Shown here: in pieces, positions 27,035 to 37,032 of the stretch
Layout of the letters: each line of letters opens with the position of its first letter
Numbering within the stretch: the first letter of the stretch is position 1
Assembly: GCF_021390495.1 (NCBI RefSeq)
Contig: NZ_JAJEJP010000001.1
Location: 496,001 to 560,000, forward strand
Source: Paraburkholderia sp. ZP32-5
Lineage (GTDB): Bacteria; Pseudomonadota; Gammaproteobacteria; Burkholderiales; Burkholderiaceae
Direction: 5' to 3'
Length of the DNA: 64,000 nt
The notes under the pieces: model-generated
The model's input: the letters and a program-made list of their open reading frames with translations, nothing else
Told to the model about the DNA's origin: nothing
Databases searched by the model: none
Translations under genes and position numbers: made by a program

Positions 27035-28102
27035 TCAGAAGGTGTAGCCGACTTCTTGAGCGCGCCCTTCGAGGTCGTCGAGCAGCTTCGCGAACCCGCG
27101 CAACGGCGCGTAACGTTCCGTCACCTTGCGCGCGTAGCCGATGAAGCGCGGCAGGTCGTTCATGTAATGCGCCTTGCCGTCGCGGTAGTTGATCCGGCAG
27201 AACAGGCCCAGCACCTTGATGTGGCGCTGCAGACCCATCCATTCGAGCTGACGGTAGAACTCGCCGAAATCGGCATCCACCGGCAGGCCGGCTTTTTTCG
27301 CGCGCTCCCAGTAGTACGCGAAGCAGTCGAGCTCGAACTCCTCGTCCCAGCTCAGAAACGCGTCGCGCAGCAGCGACACGACGTCGTACGTGATCGGTCC
27401 GTACACCGCGTCCTGGAAGTCGAGCACGCCGGGATTGGGTTCGGCGATCATCAGGTTGCGCGGCATGAAATCGCGCAGCATGAAGCTTTGCGGCTGCGCC
27501 CGCGCGCTCGCGATCAGCAGCGCGAACGTGCGATCGAGCAGTTCACGCGTCGCGGTGTCGACCTCGCGGCCCAGATGCCGGCCGATGAACCACTCGGGCA
27601 TCAATTCCATCTCGCGGCGCAGGAACGCTTCGTCGAACGGCGGCAGAACGTCTTCGCGCGAACTCAGTTGCCAGCGGATCAGCGCGTCGAGCGCGTCGCG
27701 CATCAATGTGCGGGCGCGGCGCGAGTCGCCGGCCGCTTGCGCGTCGGTCAGCGCGCCGAGGTACGACGCGGTGCCGAGATCGGTGACGAGCATGAAGCCG
27801 GCATCGAAGTCGACTTCGAGCACGCGCGGCACGTGCACGCCGGCCTGCGCCAGCAGCTGCGCGATCTGCGCGAATTCGCGGCATTTTTCGGGCGGCGGCG
27901 CGTCGACGGCGATCAGCGTGGCCGCGCCGCCGGCTTGCGGCGCATTGCCGGCGAGCCGGAAATAGCGGCGGAAACTCGCATCGGATGAAGCGGCGACGAG
28001 GGTGTCGGGCTCGAGCGCATGGCGCGCCGCGTGGCCTTGCAGCCAGGCTTTGAGCAGGGAGAAACGGGTGTCGGTGAGGTCTTGGGTGGCGGGCAGCGTC
28101 AT
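27035..28102 (-). CDS. amgK: N-acetylmuramate/N-acetylglucosamine kinase AmgK
   Basis: A 355-residue kinase of the aminoglycoside phosphotransferase fold. AmgK phosphorylates MurNAc or GlcNAc at the anomeric position, giving the substrate of MurU, encoded directly downstream. The catalytic loop reads LRDFMPRN (Asp211, Asn216), with Leu where many members of the fold have His; the metal-binding segment is VLDFQDA (Asp228). The N-lobe SSDASFRRYFRL and the C-terminal RAKKAGLPVDADFGEFYRQLE are typical. The start is divergent from the lptD promoter, 225 bases apart from its ATG. Confidence 0.88.
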   Translation of the reverse strand: MTLPATQDLTDTRFSLLKAWLQGHAARHALEPDTLVAASSDASFRRYFRLAGNAPQAGGAATLIAVDAPPPEKCREFAQIAQLLAQAGVHVPRVLEVDFDAGFMLVTDLGTASYLGALTDAQAAGDSRRARTLMRDALDALIRWQLSSREDVLPPFDEAFLRREMELMPEWFIGRHLGREVDTATRELLDRTFALLIASARAQPQSFMLRDFMPRNLMIAEPNPGVLDFQDAVYGPITYDVVSLLRDAFLSWDEEFELDCFAYYWERAKKAGLPVDADFGEFYRQLEWMGLQRHIKVLGLFCRINYRDGKAHYMNDLPRFIGYARKVTERYAPLRGFAKLLDDLEGRAQEVGYTF

Positions 28103-28118
28103 GAAAACCGGCGGCAGA

Positions 28119-28147
28119 TTCAGAGGGGCAACGTCTTGCCATATAAT
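28119..28147 (+). promoter_or_regulatory. Candidate sigma70-type promoter of lptD
   Basis: TATAAT at 28142-28147 with TTCAGA (28119-28124) 17 bases upstream, four of six matching the -35 consensus. It would start a leader of about 170 bases before the chosen lptD ATG (28327). The region between amgK and lptD is the only place for this operon's promoter. Sigma-E control, common for lptD-surA, is not evident as a consensus site. Confidence 0.5.
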
Positions 28148-28326
28148 ACCCCACGACTTTTTTGACGCGACTCACACGCCAGCTTTCGCGTGTTCCGTTC
28201 TACCGCCCGCCTTATCATTCGGCAACTGGTCAATCCTGGTGTACAGCCGACTGTCACGGTCGCGGTGTGCAGGCGGTGGATCGTGACGACGGAAGCTCGC
28301 GCACGGGCCGATTCGCCAAACGATAC

Positions 28327-30699
28327 ATGCCGCCTAGACAGCTTTCCGATACCACTCCCTCCTGTGCAGTAGTGCCGCGCAAAAGGCGGCTCGTTGCGGC
28401 GCTCGTCGCCGTTCCGGGCCTGATGCCCGCGCTTGCGCACGCCCAGCTGGCCGGGGAAGCTGCACAGCCACAACCGATCGACGCGCCGTGGGGCATGCGG
28501 CTTGCCCCGCAGCTCGAAGACCATCCGTTGCAAAGCGGACAGCGGCCCGCCACCTTCGTGCTCGGCGACCACGCGAGCGGCACGATCGATCAGGACCTCG
28601 CGGTCAAGGGCTCGGGCGAATTGCGCCACAACACGGCCGTGATCAAGGCCGACGCGCTGCACTACGATCAGGACACGGACATGGCCGATGCATACGGCAA
28701 TGTCCACGTCAACAACACCGGCAATACCTTCATCGGTCCCGAAGCGCATCTGCGCGTCGATTCGACCGAAGGGTTCATGACTGCGCCGAAGTATCACTTC
28801 AATCTGACGGGCGGCTCGGGCAGCGCGCAGCGCGTCGACCTGCTCGACGCCGAGCGCTCGGTGTTCACGAAAGGGACTTACACCGCGTGTTCGTGCACGG
28901 ACAACCCGGCGTGGTACATCAAGGGCAGCGAGTTCGATTTCGACACCGGCGCGGACGAAGGCGTCGCGTACAACAGCGTGCTGTTCTTCCAGGGCGTGCC
29001 GGTATTCGCATCGCCATGGCTGTCGTTCCCGCTGTCGGGCGACCGCCGCAGCGGTCTGTTGCCGCCCACGTTCTCGCTGAGTTCGTCGAACGGCTTCGAA
29101 CTGTCGGTACCGTATTACTTCAACATCGCGCCGAACCGCGATCTGACGGTCACCCCGCGTCTGATCTCGAAGCGCGGTGTGCAGCTGCAAAGCACGTTCC
29201 GCTATCTGTCGCCGACGTATTCCGGCTCGATCACCGGTGAATTCCTGCCCGACGATCACCTGACGCATACGAACCGCTACGCGCTGTATATCCAGCACAA
29301 CCAGAACTTCGGCGACGGGTTCGGCGGTTACATCTACTACAACAAGGTTTCGGACAACACGTATCCGGAAGACCTGTCGTCGTCGGTCAACCAGTTCATG
29401 AACGGCACCCAGCTCCTGTACCAGCAGGAAGCCGGGTTGACCTACAACAACGGACCGTGGTCCGTGCTCGCGCGCGAGCAGCACTGGCAGACGCTGCAGC
29501 CGTCGGTCGCGCCATATGGCCGCGAGCCGCAGTTGAACGTGAAGTACGCGAAGTACAACGTCGGCGGCTTCGACTTCGGCGCCGAGGCCGACTACACGAA
29601 CTTCCGCATCACCACCGCGGACGTGACCGAAGGCCAGCGGGTCCTGTTCAATCCGTACCTGTCGTACTCGGTGGTGGGGCCGGGCTACTTCGTTACGCCG
29701 AAGGTGCAATGGCACTTCGCGTCGTACAACCTGAACAACATCGGCACCGATCTGTCGGGCGTATCCAACCCGCAGAAGAATTTCACCGAGTCGATCCCGA
29801 CCTTCACGTTCGATACCGGGCTGACCTTCGAGCGCTCGGTGCGCATTTTCGGCGAAGACTATATCCAGACGCTGGAACCGCGTCTGTACTACGTGTACAC
29901 GCCGTACCGCAACCAGAACAACGCGCCGCTGTTCGACACCGCCGATTCCGACTTCGGGCTCGCGGAAATCTTCACGCCGAACACCTTCGTCGGCAACGAC
30001 CGGATCGCCGACGCGAACCGCCTGACCGCCGGCATCACGACGCGCTTCATCAACCCGGCGACGGGCGACGAACGCGCGCGCTTCGTGATCGCGCAGCAGT
30101 ACTATTTCCAGGACCAGCGCGTCACGCTGGAGCCCACTCAAACGAGCACGCAGGCCACCCATTCGGACCTGATCGTGGGCGCGTCCGTCAAGCTGGGCGC
30201 CGGTTTCGCTTCCGAAACTGCGTTCCAATATAATGCCGACAACAACCAGCTCGTGAAGACGAGCGTCGGCTTCGGCTTCAGTCCGGCAACCGGCAAGGTG
30301 CTCAACGTCGGGTACCGCTACACGCGCGCGAACACCACGCTGGACAACCAGCCGATCAATCAGGTCGTGATCTCGGGCCAATGGCCGTTGTCGCACCGGG
30401 TGTTCGGGGTCGGTCGCTTCAATTACGATCTCGGCGGCCACCGGATCGTCGACGGTCTGGTCGGCCTGCAATACGACGCGGACTGCTGGACGCTCGGCGC
30501 CGGCATCCAGCGCTATGCGAACGGCCTGAATACGTCGGGACAGAATCAGTCGAGCACGCGGTTTCTGGCGCAGTTGACGTTCAAGGGCCTGTCGAGCGTC
30601 GACAACGGACTGATCACCGCGTTCCGCACCAGCGTGGCCGGCTACACGCCGTTGCCGCCGCCGCCGCCGCCGGAGTCGCGGTTCACCAACTACGAATGA
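28327..30699 (+). CDS. lptD: LPS-assembly outer-membrane protein LptD
   Basis: A 790-residue outer-membrane protein that inserts lipopolysaccharide with LptE. It has an N-terminal signal peptide ([21 protein letters not shown]), then an OstA/LptA-like beta-jellyroll ([25 protein letters not shown] region), and a long C-terminal beta-barrel. Cysteines occur in the TACSCTDNP loop and in DADCW near the end, the pattern needed for the two disulfides of LptD. The start at 28327 gives a proper signal peptide; an upstream in-frame start (28162) would add 55 unlikely residues. The gene is followed by surA, whose product folds it. Confidence 0.95.
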   Translation: MPPRQLSDTTPSCAVVPRKRRLVAALVAVPGLMPALAHAQLAGEAAQPQPIDAPWGMRLAPQLEDHPLQSGQRPATFVLGDHASGTIDQDLAVKGSGELRHNTAVIKADALHYDQDTDMADAYGNVHVNNTGNTFIGPEAHLRVDSTEGFMTAPKYHFNLTGGSGSAQRVDLLDAERSVFTKGTYTACSCTDNPAWYIKGSEFDFDTGADEGVAYNSVLFFQGVPVFASPWLSFPLSGDRRSGLLPPTFSLSSSNGFELSVPYYFNIAPNRDLTVTPRLISKRGVQLQSTFRYLSPTYSGSITGEFLPDDHLTHTNRYALYIQHNQNFGDGFGGYIYYNKVSDNTYPEDLSSSVNQFMNGTQLLYQQEAGLTYNNGPWSVLAREQHWQTLQPSVAPYGREPQLNVKYAKYNVGGFDFGAEADYTNFRITTADVTEGQRVLFNPYLSYSVVGPGYFVTPKVQWHFASYNLNNIGTDLSGVSNPQKNFTESIPTFTFDTGLTFERSVRIFGEDYIQTLEPRLYYVYTPYRNQNNAPLFDTADSDFGLAEIFTPNTFVGNDRIADANRLTAGITTRFINPATGDERARFVIAQQYYFQDQRVTLEPTQTSTQATHSDLIVGASVKLGAGFASETAFQYNADNNQLVKTSVGFGFSPATGKVLNVGYRYTRANTTLDNQPINQVVISGQWPLSHRVFGVGRFNYDLGGHRIVDGLVGLQYDADCWTLGAGIQRYANGLNTSGQNQSSTRFLAQLTFKGLSSVDNGLITAFRTSVAGYTPLPPPPPPESRFTNYE

Positions 30700-30764
30700 C
30701 GTTCGCCCGGTCATTCATGGCATGCGAAAAGACGGGCGAAGCGCCCGACATCATTGGAGTATCT

Positions 30765-32132
30765 GTGGCAATCATGAAAAAGCTTCGCTTCGCAACGCTT
30801 GCGGCGAGTCTCGCCGCCGCGGCGTCCTTCCTTCCGGTTGCGTCGGTCCAGGCGCAGGCATTGAGCAGCAGTAGCGGCCAGACGGTCGACACGATCGCCG
30901 CGGTGGTCAACAACGGTGTCATTACGCAGCGTGAGCTCGACGAGCGCGCCAGCCTGATCTCGCACCGGCTGACCCAGCAGAACGCGCCGGTCCCGCCGAT
31001 GGACCAGTTGCGCCAGCAGGTGCTCACGCAGATGGTGCTCGAGCGCATCCAGTTGCAGAAGGCGAAGGAAGACGGCATCACGATCGACGACGCGGCCGTG
31101 CAGCGCACGCTCGAGCGTCTTGCCCAGGCGAACAACATGACGCTCGATATGTACCGCGCGCGCATCGAGGCAGCGGGCGTGCCCTGGGCGACCTTCACGA
31201 GCGACGCGCGTACCGAGCTGACGCTGTCGCGTCTGCGCGAAAAGGAAGTGGACAGCAAGGTCACGGTGACGGACGCCGAAGTCGTGAACTACATCGCCAG
31301 CCAGCGCGGCCCGAACGCCGGCCAGACCAACGATCTGCACATCGAGCACATTCTGCTGAAGGCGCCGCTGAACGCGCCGGAAACCGATATCGAAGCCGCG
31401 CAGAAGCAGGCTGACGCGCTGCTGGCCGAGGCGAAGGGCGGCGCGAATTTCGAAAAGCTTGCGAAGGCGAATTCGCAGGCGCCGGATGCGGCGAAGAATG
31501 GCGGCGACCTCGGCTTCCTGCCGCCGTCGAAGCTGCCGCCCGAGTTCGTCACGGCCGCGGCGACGCTGCGCCCGGGCGAGGTCGCCCCGCAACTGGTCCG
31601 CACCAACGACGGCTTCGAGATCGTGCGTCTGGTCGAGCGCCGTGCCGGTCAGGGCACCAGCGCGGACGCGCCGAAGCTCGTGCAGACGCACGTGCGCCAC
31701 ATTCTGCTGCGCGTCGGCGACGGCCTGTCCGAGCCCGAGGCACGTCAGAAGCTGCTCGACATCCGGAACCAGATCGCCGCGGGCGGCGACTTCGCGAAGT
31801 TCGCGCGCACCTATTCGCAGGACGGTTCGGCGTCGCAGGGCGGCGATCTCGGCTGGATCAGCCCGGGCGAAACGGTGCCGGAATTCGAACGCGCGATGAA
31901 CTCGCTGCAGGACGGCCAGATCAGCGAGCCGGTGCGCAGCGAATACGGCTACCACCTGATTCAGGTGCTCGGCCGCCGCGACGCGGAAGGCTCGGTTGCG
32001 CAGCAGATGGATCTCGCGCGTCAGGCGATCGGCCAGCGCAAGGCGGAACAGGCTTACGCGGACTGGCTGCGCGAGTTGCGCGATACCGCGTACGTCGACG
32101 TGAAGCAGTCGGCCTCGCCGAGCGTGCAGTAA
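30765..32132 (+). CDS. surA: Periplasmic chaperone / peptidylprolyl isomerase SurA
   Basis: A 455-residue periplasmic chaperone for outer-membrane proteins. A signal peptide ([29 protein letters not shown]) is followed by the SurA N domain ([22 protein letters not shown]) and two parvulin domains with [10 protein letters not shown] and [13 protein letters not shown]. The GTG at 30765 has a GGAG site five bases upstream; an ATG at 30774 would also give the full signal peptide. An in-frame ATG at 30696 overlaps the lptD stop (ATGA), which could couple translation, but would lengthen the protein before the signal peptide. It is in the lptD–surA–pdxA–rsmA operon. Confidence 0.95.
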   Translation: MAIMKKLRFATLAASLAAAASFLPVASVQAQALSSSSGQTVDTIAAVVNNGVITQRELDERASLISHRLTQQNAPVPPMDQLRQQVLTQMVLERIQLQKAKEDGITIDDAAVQRTLERLAQANNMTLDMYRARIEAAGVPWATFTSDARTELTLSRLREKEVDSKVTVTDAEVVNYIASQRGPNAGQTNDLHIEHILLKAPLNAPETDIEAAQKQADALLAEAKGGANFEKLAKANSQAPDAAKNGGDLGFLPPSKLPPEFVTAAATLRPGEVAPQLVRTNDGFEIVRLVERRAGQGTSADAPKLVQTHVRHILLRVGDGLSEPEARQKLLDIRNQIAAGGDFAKFARTYSQDGSASQGGDLGWISPGETVPEFERAMNSLQDGQISEPVRSEYGYHLIQVLGRRDAEGSVAQQMDLARQAIGQRKAEQAYADWLRELRDTAYVDVKQSASPSVQ

Positions 32133-32142
32133 GGTTCATGTC

Positions 32143-33153
32143 ATGACTAGCGCCGCCCAGTCCGCAAGCCAGCCGCTGCAGATCGCGATCACGACCGGCG
32201 AGCCCGCCGGCGTCGGTCCCGAACTGACCGCGCAGGCGCTGGCTGGCGCGGCCGCGCACTGGCCAGGCGCGCAGTTCATCGTGCTCGGCGACGCGCAACT
32301 GCTCGCCGAACGCGCGCACGCGGTGAGCGTCGATTGGGCCGCGCTGATCGCCGACGGCAAGCGCGTGCGGGTCGAGCATCACGCGCTCGGCGCGCCGTCG
32401 CAGGCAGGCAAGCTTGATGCCGCGAATGGCCGCTATGTGCTCGATCTGCTCGATGCCGCGATCGACGGCGCGGTGGCCGGCCGGTTCGACGCGATCGTCA
32501 CCGCGCCGCTGCAAAAAAGCACGATCAACGATGCCGGCGTGCCGTTCACCGGCCACACCGAATATCTGGCCGAGCGCACCGATACGCCGCGCGTCGTGAT
32601 GATGCTCGCGGGCACCGGCAAGCGGCCGCTGCGCGTCGCGCTCGCCACCACGCATCTGCCGTTGAAAGACGTGTCGGCGGCGTTGTCGATCGAAAGTCTG
32701 GTCGAGACGCTGCGCATCATCGATCAGGACTTGCGCCAGCATTTCGGTTTGCCCGCACCGCGCATTCTGGTGACCGGCCTGAACCCGCACGCGGGCGAAA
32801 ACGGCTATCTGGGCCGCGAGGAAATCGACGTGATCACGCCGGCATTGCAGCGGGCGAACGGCGCGGGCATCGACGCGCGCGGTCCGTACCCGGCCGACAC
32901 GCTGTTCCAGCCGCGCTATCTCGAAGAGGCGGACTGCGTGCTCGCGATGTTCCACGACCAGGGCCTGCCGGTACTCAAGTACGCGACCTTTGGCGAAGGC
33001 ATCAACGTGACGCTCGGCTTGCCGATCATCCGTACATCCGTCGACCATGGCACCGCGCTCGATCTGGCCGGCACCGGCCGCGCCGACTCGGGCAGCCTGA
33101 TGGCCGCGATCGATACGGCGGTGTCGATGGCGGGGCACCGTCGCGGAGGCTGA
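32143..33153 (+). CDS. pdxA: 4-hydroxythreonine-4-phosphate dehydrogenase PdxA
   Basis: A 336-residue NAD-dependent dehydrogenase of the DXP-dependent vitamin B6 pathway. The N-terminal [13 protein letters not shown], the middle [12 protein letters not shown] and the metal-binding His residues in [11 protein letters not shown] and [11 protein letters not shown] are all present, and [21 protein letters not shown] is a clear family motif. It starts ten bases after surA, in the same operon. Length is usual. 141 bases separate it from rsmA. Confidence 0.96.
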   Translation: MTSAAQSASQPLQIAITTGEPAGVGPELTAQALAGAAAHWPGAQFIVLGDAQLLAERAHAVSVDWAALIADGKRVRVEHHALGAPSQAGKLDAANGRYVLDLLDAAIDGAVAGRFDAIVTAPLQKSTINDAGVPFTGHTEYLAERTDTPRVVMMLAGTGKRPLRVALATTHLPLKDVSAALSIESLVETLRIIDQDLRQHFGLPAPRILVTGLNPHAGENGYLGREEIDVITPALQRANGAGIDARGPYPADTLFQPRYLEEADCVLAMFHDQGLPVLKYATFGEGINVTLGLPIIRTSVDHGTALDLAGTGRADSGSLMAAIDTAVSMAGHRRGG

Positions 33154-33294
33154 GCGCCGTCGCGATTGTTGCGACGGTCGTTGCATCGGCGGTCTGCGCG
33201 CGTGTCGCGTGCTTTGTGTTTCGTGCCTTTGCATGGCGTCGTCGTGCGGCGTGTAGGTCTTTTCTCAAGCAGTTTTCTTTCTAGCGTTTCTCCG

Positions 33295-34137
33295 ATGTCC
33301 ACCAGCAGACAGCAAGGCCGTCATCAAGGCCATCTCGCGCGCAAGCGTTTCGGTCAGAACTTTCTGGTCGACATGGGCGTGATCGATTCGATCGTCGACG
33401 TGATCCGGCCGCAGCGCGGCGAGCGCATGGTCGAAATCGGGCCGGGGCTCGGCGCGCTGACCGAACCGCTGATCGAACGGCTTGCGACACCCGACGCGCC
33501 GCTTCATGCGGTCGAACTGGACCGCGATCTGATCGGCCGTCTGAAGACGAAGTTCGGCGATCTGCTCGAACTGCACGCGGGCGACGCGCTCGAGTTCGAC
33601 TTCGGTTCGCTCGCCGCGCCGGGCGAGAAGGCGTCGCTGCGCATCGTCGGCAATTTGCCGTACAACATTTCGAGCCCGCTGCTGTTTCATCTGGCGACGT
33701 TCGCGGAGCGCGTGATCGATCAGCACTTCATGCTGCAGAACGAGGTGGTCGAGCGGATGGTCGCGGAGCCCGGCACGAAGGCGTTCAGCCGGCTGTCGGT
33801 GATGCTGCAGTATCGCTATGTGATCGACAAGCAGCTCGACGTGCCGCCCGAGGCATTCCAGCCGCCGCCGAAGGTCGATTCGGCGATCGTGCGGATGATC
33901 CCGTACGAACGGCACGAAATGCCGGTGGTCGACGAAACCGTGCTTGGCGAAGTGGTGACCGCGGCGTTCTCGCAGCGTCGCAAGATGTTGCGCAACACGC
34001 TTGCCGCGTTGCGCGACAGCGTGGATTTCGACGCGCTCGGCTTCGACCTGCAGCGCCGCGCGGAAGACGTGCCGGTCGCCGAATACGTGAGTGTTGCGCA
34101 GGCGGTGTCGGCGCGTTCCGCCGGAACCGCGGAATAA
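33295..34137 (+). CDS. rsmA: 16S rRNA (adenine1518-N6/adenine1519-N6)-dimethyltransferase RsmA (KsgA)
   Basis: A 280-residue rRNA dimethyltransferase that modifies two adenosines near the 3' end of 16S rRNA. It begins [15 protein letters not shown], carries the SAM motif [14 protein letters not shown], and the catalytic [14 protein letters not shown] (NLPY). C-terminal [14 protein letters not shown] and [12 protein letters not shown] complete the signature. The start [11 protein letters not shown] is chosen by family length; the longer frame from 33166 gives an atypical N-terminus. It ends the lptD operon. Confidence 0.96.
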   Translation: MSTSRQQGRHQGHLARKRFGQNFLVDMGVIDSIVDVIRPQRGERMVEIGPGLGALTEPLIERLATPDAPLHAVELDRDLIGRLKTKFGDLLELHAGDALEFDFGSLAAPGEKASLRIVGNLPYNISSPLLFHLATFAERVIDQHFMLQNEVVERMVAEPGTKAFSRLSVMLQYRYVIDKQLDVPPEAFQPPPKVDSAIVRMIPYERHEMPVVDETVLGEVVTAAFSQRRKMLRNTLAALRDSVDFDALGFDLQRRAEDVPVAEYVSVAQAVSARSAGTAE

Positions 34138-34142
34138 GCCCG

Positions 34143-34161
34143 GCGCGGCGACAAGCCGCGC
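34143..34161. terminator. Hairpin at the convergent rsmA / permease junction
   Basis: GCGCGGC (34143-34149) pairs with GCCGCGC (34155-34161) around a five-base loop, in the 36 bases between the two convergent stop codons. There is no T-run on either strand, so it may stop transcription only weakly or only protect mRNA ends. Confidence 0.35.
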
Positions 34162-34173
34162 TCGTTAAACCCG

Positions 34174-35127
34174 TTAAACCGCGCGCCGCCTGGCCGGCGC
34201 ATTGACGAGCGCGATGCCGACCAGCACCAGCAGCGCGGCGGCAAGGAAGCGCGCGCTGAACGATTCGCCGAGCAGCAGCACGCCGAAGGTCACGCCAAAC
34301 AGCGGCGTCAAAAACGAAAACACCGACAGACGCGACGCGATATAGCGCGTGAGCAGCCAGAACCACAACAGATAGCTGACGAACGCGACGATCACTGCCT
34401 GATACGCGAGGCTCGCGAGCGCGAGCGGCGTCACCGTTTCCACATGGACCTGGCCGAGTCCGAGCGCCAGCGCGAGCAATACCACCGCCGATACCGCCAA
34501 CTGATAGAACAGCGTCTTGCTCGCGCTCGTATGCGCGAGCCGCGTACCGCGCACGACCACGGTGGTCGCCGCCCACGCGATACCAGCAAGGACGCCGAGC
34601 GCGTCGCCGGCGGCGCCCGCGAGCGTCGAACCATGAGCGGGTGTACTCGCGGCTGCGCCCGTGGGCAGGAAGCCGTCCGCGAACGCGAGCGCCATCCCCG
34701 CGAACGCCACGATAATGCCGAGCCACTGGATGCGGCGCATCTTTTCGCCATCGACGAACCAGTGCAGGCCGAGCGCGGTGAAGCACGGCGCCGTGTACAG
34801 GAACACCGCCATGCGCGACGCGCTCGTCAGCGTCAGACCCAGAAAGATGCAGATGAACTCGGCGGCGAACAGCACGCCCGCGAGCAGGCCCGCGCCGAGC
34901 GTGCCGTCGTCGCGAAAGAGCGGCGTGCCGCGCGAGCGCGCCCACGCCCACACGAGTACCGATGCAATCGCCGAGCGCAGCCCCGCCTGAAAGACCGGCG
35001 GCACCGCCGCGTTGGTGCTCTTGATCGCGACCTGCTGAAGTCCCCAGATCGCGCACAGGCCGACCATCAACAGAATCGCGAAGCTATCCGGGGCGCGGCG
35101 CGCGGGCAGGGCGGTGGTGGTGCTCAT
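34174..35127 (-). CDS. EamA/DMT family permease
   Basis: A 317-residue protein with about ten hydrophobic segments in two EamA repeats, starting FAILLMVGLCAIWGLQQVAIK and ending in LAAALLVLVGIALVNA. These features define the drug/metabolite transporter superfamily; the substrate is unknown. The second repeat has the typical FSFLTPLFGVTFGVLLLGESF. The start MSTTTALPARR is taken because the longer frame (35211) has no hydrophobic reason to begin earlier. It is convergent with rsmA and stands alone. Confidence 0.9.
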   Translation of the reverse strand: MSTTTALPARRAPDSFAILLMVGLCAIWGLQQVAIKSTNAAVPPVFQAGLRSAIASVLVWAWARSRGTPLFRDDGTLGAGLLAGVLFAAEFICIFLGLTLTSASRMAVFLYTAPCFTALGLHWFVDGEKMRRIQWLGIIVAFAGMALAFADGFLPTGAAASTPAHGSTLAGAAGDALGVLAGIAWAATTVVVRGTRLAHTSASKTLFYQLAVSAVVLLALALGLGQVHVETVTPLALASLAYQAVIVAFVSYLLWFWLLTRYIASRLSVFSFLTPLFGVTFGVLLLGESFSARFLAAALLVLVGIALVNAPARRRAV

Positions 35128-35589
35128 GGGTGTGTGAGGGCGAGATAGCGACGTGAAGAGGGCGCGGTGAGCCGGTGGGTCGGATGCGCGGCAAAGGCCA
35201 TACGATAGCAAACCTGTTGGCTTGAGCCGAAGCGGGGTCTTCCATGTGTAGCTGTAGCTATGCGTGACCGTGGGTCATTGCCCATGGCCCATTGCAGGCG
35301 CTTCTGCGGTTTGACGCGTTGCGCTGCTCGCCGATGACAGCCGGCCTCGATGATATGACCGCTACCGGTGTCGGTGTCGATTGCTCGCGCGTTTGAATTA
35401 TTGCCCGGCTTGTTGCGGGCGCAGCCGAGCGTGAGTCGTCGGCGTTTTGATACTGCAGGTGGGAAGCAGAAGGCGAGTCCGCCGGGCAAATAAATTCACC
35501 CGGCGTCAGTTCCTTGGGTGCAATGTGAGGACGGCTCTATTTTCAGCGTTCTATCTAGCGCCGAACTCCGAACCCCAACCGCCAACCCA
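35128..35589. other. 462-base gene-free region
   Basis: I see no coding frame of convincing composition here. The DNA is less GC-rich than its surroundings and contains one hairpin, CGCCGGG (35480-35486) with CCCGGCG (35499-35505), around an A/T-rich loop and with no T-run. A small RNA cannot be excluded. The region lies upstream of the permease and downstream of gloA (both on the minus strand). Confidence 0.5.
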
Positions 35590-35985
35590 TCAGTCGACTC
35601 GGCCCTTCTTCTGGATCAGCTCGATCTTGTAGCCGTCCGGATCCGCGACGAAGGCGATCACGGTAGTGCCGTGCTTCATCGGCCCTGCTTCGCGAGTCAC
35701 GACACCACCGCGTTTCTTCACTTCTTCACACGCCGCATAGGCATCGTCGACCTCGAGCGCGATGTGGCCGTAGCCGGTGCCGAGATCGTATTTGCTGGTG
35801 TCCCAGTTGTGAGTCAGTTCGATCGCCGCGCCTTCCGATTCGTCCTCGTAACCGACGAAGGCGAGCGTGAACTTGCCGTCCGGGTAATCGCTCTTTCGGA
35901 GCAGGCGCATGCCGAGAACTTCGGTATAGAAACGGATCGATGCGTCGAGATCACCGACTCGAAGCATGGTATGCAAGATGCGCAT
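35590..35985 (-). CDS. gloA: Lactoylglutathione lyase (glyoxalase I)
   Basis: A 131-residue glyoxalase I that converts the methylglyoxal-glutathione hemithioacetal to lactoylglutathione. It begins [30 protein letters not shown], with the metal His of HTMLRV, and has ELTHNW and the metal Glu/His residues of [10 protein letters not shown] and GYKIELIQ. The lengths and four metal ligands (His, Glu, His, Glu) fit the nickel-type bacterial enzyme. The start at 35985 has an AAGGATTAATC site; a longer frame to 36033 is less likely. Confidence 0.96.
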   Translation of the reverse strand: MRILHTMLRVGDLDASIRFYTEVLGMRLLRKSDYPDGKFTLAFVGYEDESEGAAIELTHNWDTSKYDLGTGYGHIALEVDDAYAACEEVKKRGGVVTREAGPMKHGTTVIAFVADPDGYKIELIQKKGRVD

Positions 35986-36032
35986 GATTAATCCTTGGGG
36001 TGGTTTGTCGATAAAGGCATTGACGTGCGGCA

Positions 36033-36060
36033 ATTGTAGATGATTGCCTCATGCCTTGAA
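36033..36060 (-). promoter_or_regulatory. Candidate promoter of gloA
   Basis: On the minus strand TACAAT (36038-36033) is preceded by TTCAAG (36060-36055) with a 16-base spacer. It lies about 48 bases upstream of the gloA start, in the gap after the YgjP-type gene. The -35 match is weak (three of six). Confidence 0.35.
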
Positions 36061-36077
36061 TGCGAGGCCGCGCGGCC

Positions 36078-37010
36078 TCAAAGCGTCGGCAGCAATTCCG
36101 GCGGATGTGACTTCAGCGTCTGCCGCGCTTCGCGAAATTCCGGGAAAATCGATTCGACGGTCTGCCAGAAGCGCGGACTGTGATTCATCTCGCGCAGGTG
36201 CGCAAGCTCGTGCGCGACCACGTAATCGATGATCGACAGCGGAAAATGAATCAGCCGCCAGTTCAGGCGAATCTTGCCGTCGCTCGAGCAACTGCCCCAG
36301 CGTGTCGCCGCGGAAGACAGCGCATACGCGCGATAGTCGACGCCGAGCTTCTGCGCGTAAATTGCGAGGCGCTCGCCGAACAGCCGCTTCGCTTCGCCTT
36401 GCAGCCAGCCCTGCACGCGGTCCTTGATCTGTTGCGGATCGGCTTGCTGCGGCAGCGGCAACTGCAGCGCGCCGTGCTCGGCGCTGAACGCGAGCGTGCC
36501 TTGCGGTGCGCCGAGCGTCACGCGTACCGGCTGACCGAGATAGGGCACCTCGGCGCCATCTTTCCAGTCGATCTTCGGCAACGCGCGCTGCTCGACGCGT
36601 GTTTGCCATTCGATCAGCTTCGTGAAAATCCAGCGCTGTTTTTCGGTGATCGCGGTTTCGATGTCGGCGAGCGTGACCCAGCGTGGTGCGGTGATCGTGA
36701 GCCCGGTGCTGTCGATGGCAAAACCGATCGAACGGCGCGACGAACGCTTGAGCACGTAGTGCAGCGTGCGCGAACCGATCGCCAGCGTGCGCAGCTTGCT
36801 GCCGTCCGGCGCGAGCGGCACGGCAGGCTGAAACGCCAGCGATGCATCCGCTGAGCCCGAGGCGCCCGGCAACGATCCAGGCGCGGAAGGTGAAGGAGAC
36901 GACGACATCGACCCCGGCTCGGCGAAGAGCGGGAGATCGAGTTGCCGGTTTTCGAGCGCCGCGGCGGGCTGCGGCGTAGGAGACTTCTGCATCGGCTTCG
37001 CTTCGCGCAA
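36078..37010 (-). CDS. YgjP-type M48-like metal-dependent hydrolase
   Basis: A 310-residue protein of the YgjP/DUF45 family (WLM-/SprT-like metallopeptidases). The zinc motif is HELAHLREMNHSPRFW at about residue 265 (HExxH plus a third His). The N-terminal 70 residues are Ser/Pro/Ala-rich and probably disordered; the conserved part begins LRTLAIGSRTLHYVLKRSSRRSIGFAI. RWGSCSSDGKIRLNWRLIHFP is the most diagnostic segment. The substrate is unknown. The ATG at 37010 and another at 36992 are both possible. It lies 22 bases after the acyltransferase gene. Confidence 0.88.
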   Translation of the reverse strand: MREAKPMQKSPTPQPAAALENRQLDLPLFAEPGSMSSSPSPSAPGSLPGASGSADASLAFQPAVPLAPDGSKLRTLAIGSRTLHYVLKRSSRRSIGFAIDSTGLTITAPRWVTLADIETAITEKQRWIFTKLIEWQTRVEQRALPKIDWKDGAEVPYLGQPVRVTLGAPQGTLAFSAEHGALQLPLPQQADPQQIKDRVQGWLQGEAKRLFGERLAIYAQKLGVDYRAYALSSAATRWGSCSSDGKIRLNWRLIHFPLSIIDYVVAHELAHLREMNHSPRFWQTVESIFPEFREARQTLKSHPPELLPTL

Positions 37011-37032
37011 TACGCCGCGTGGGCGTGGCGCG

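Noticed and set aside
28120..30714. An 864-codon minus-strand open frame opposite lptD
   Set aside because: It is a shadow of the lptD reading frame with Arg/Val/His-rich composition, no motifs and no ribosome site.
35128..35589. A tRNA or small RNA gene in the 462-base gap
   Set aside because: I could not fold a tRNA cloverleaf or find a promoter-terminator pair; only one short T-less hairpin is visible, which is not enough for a call.
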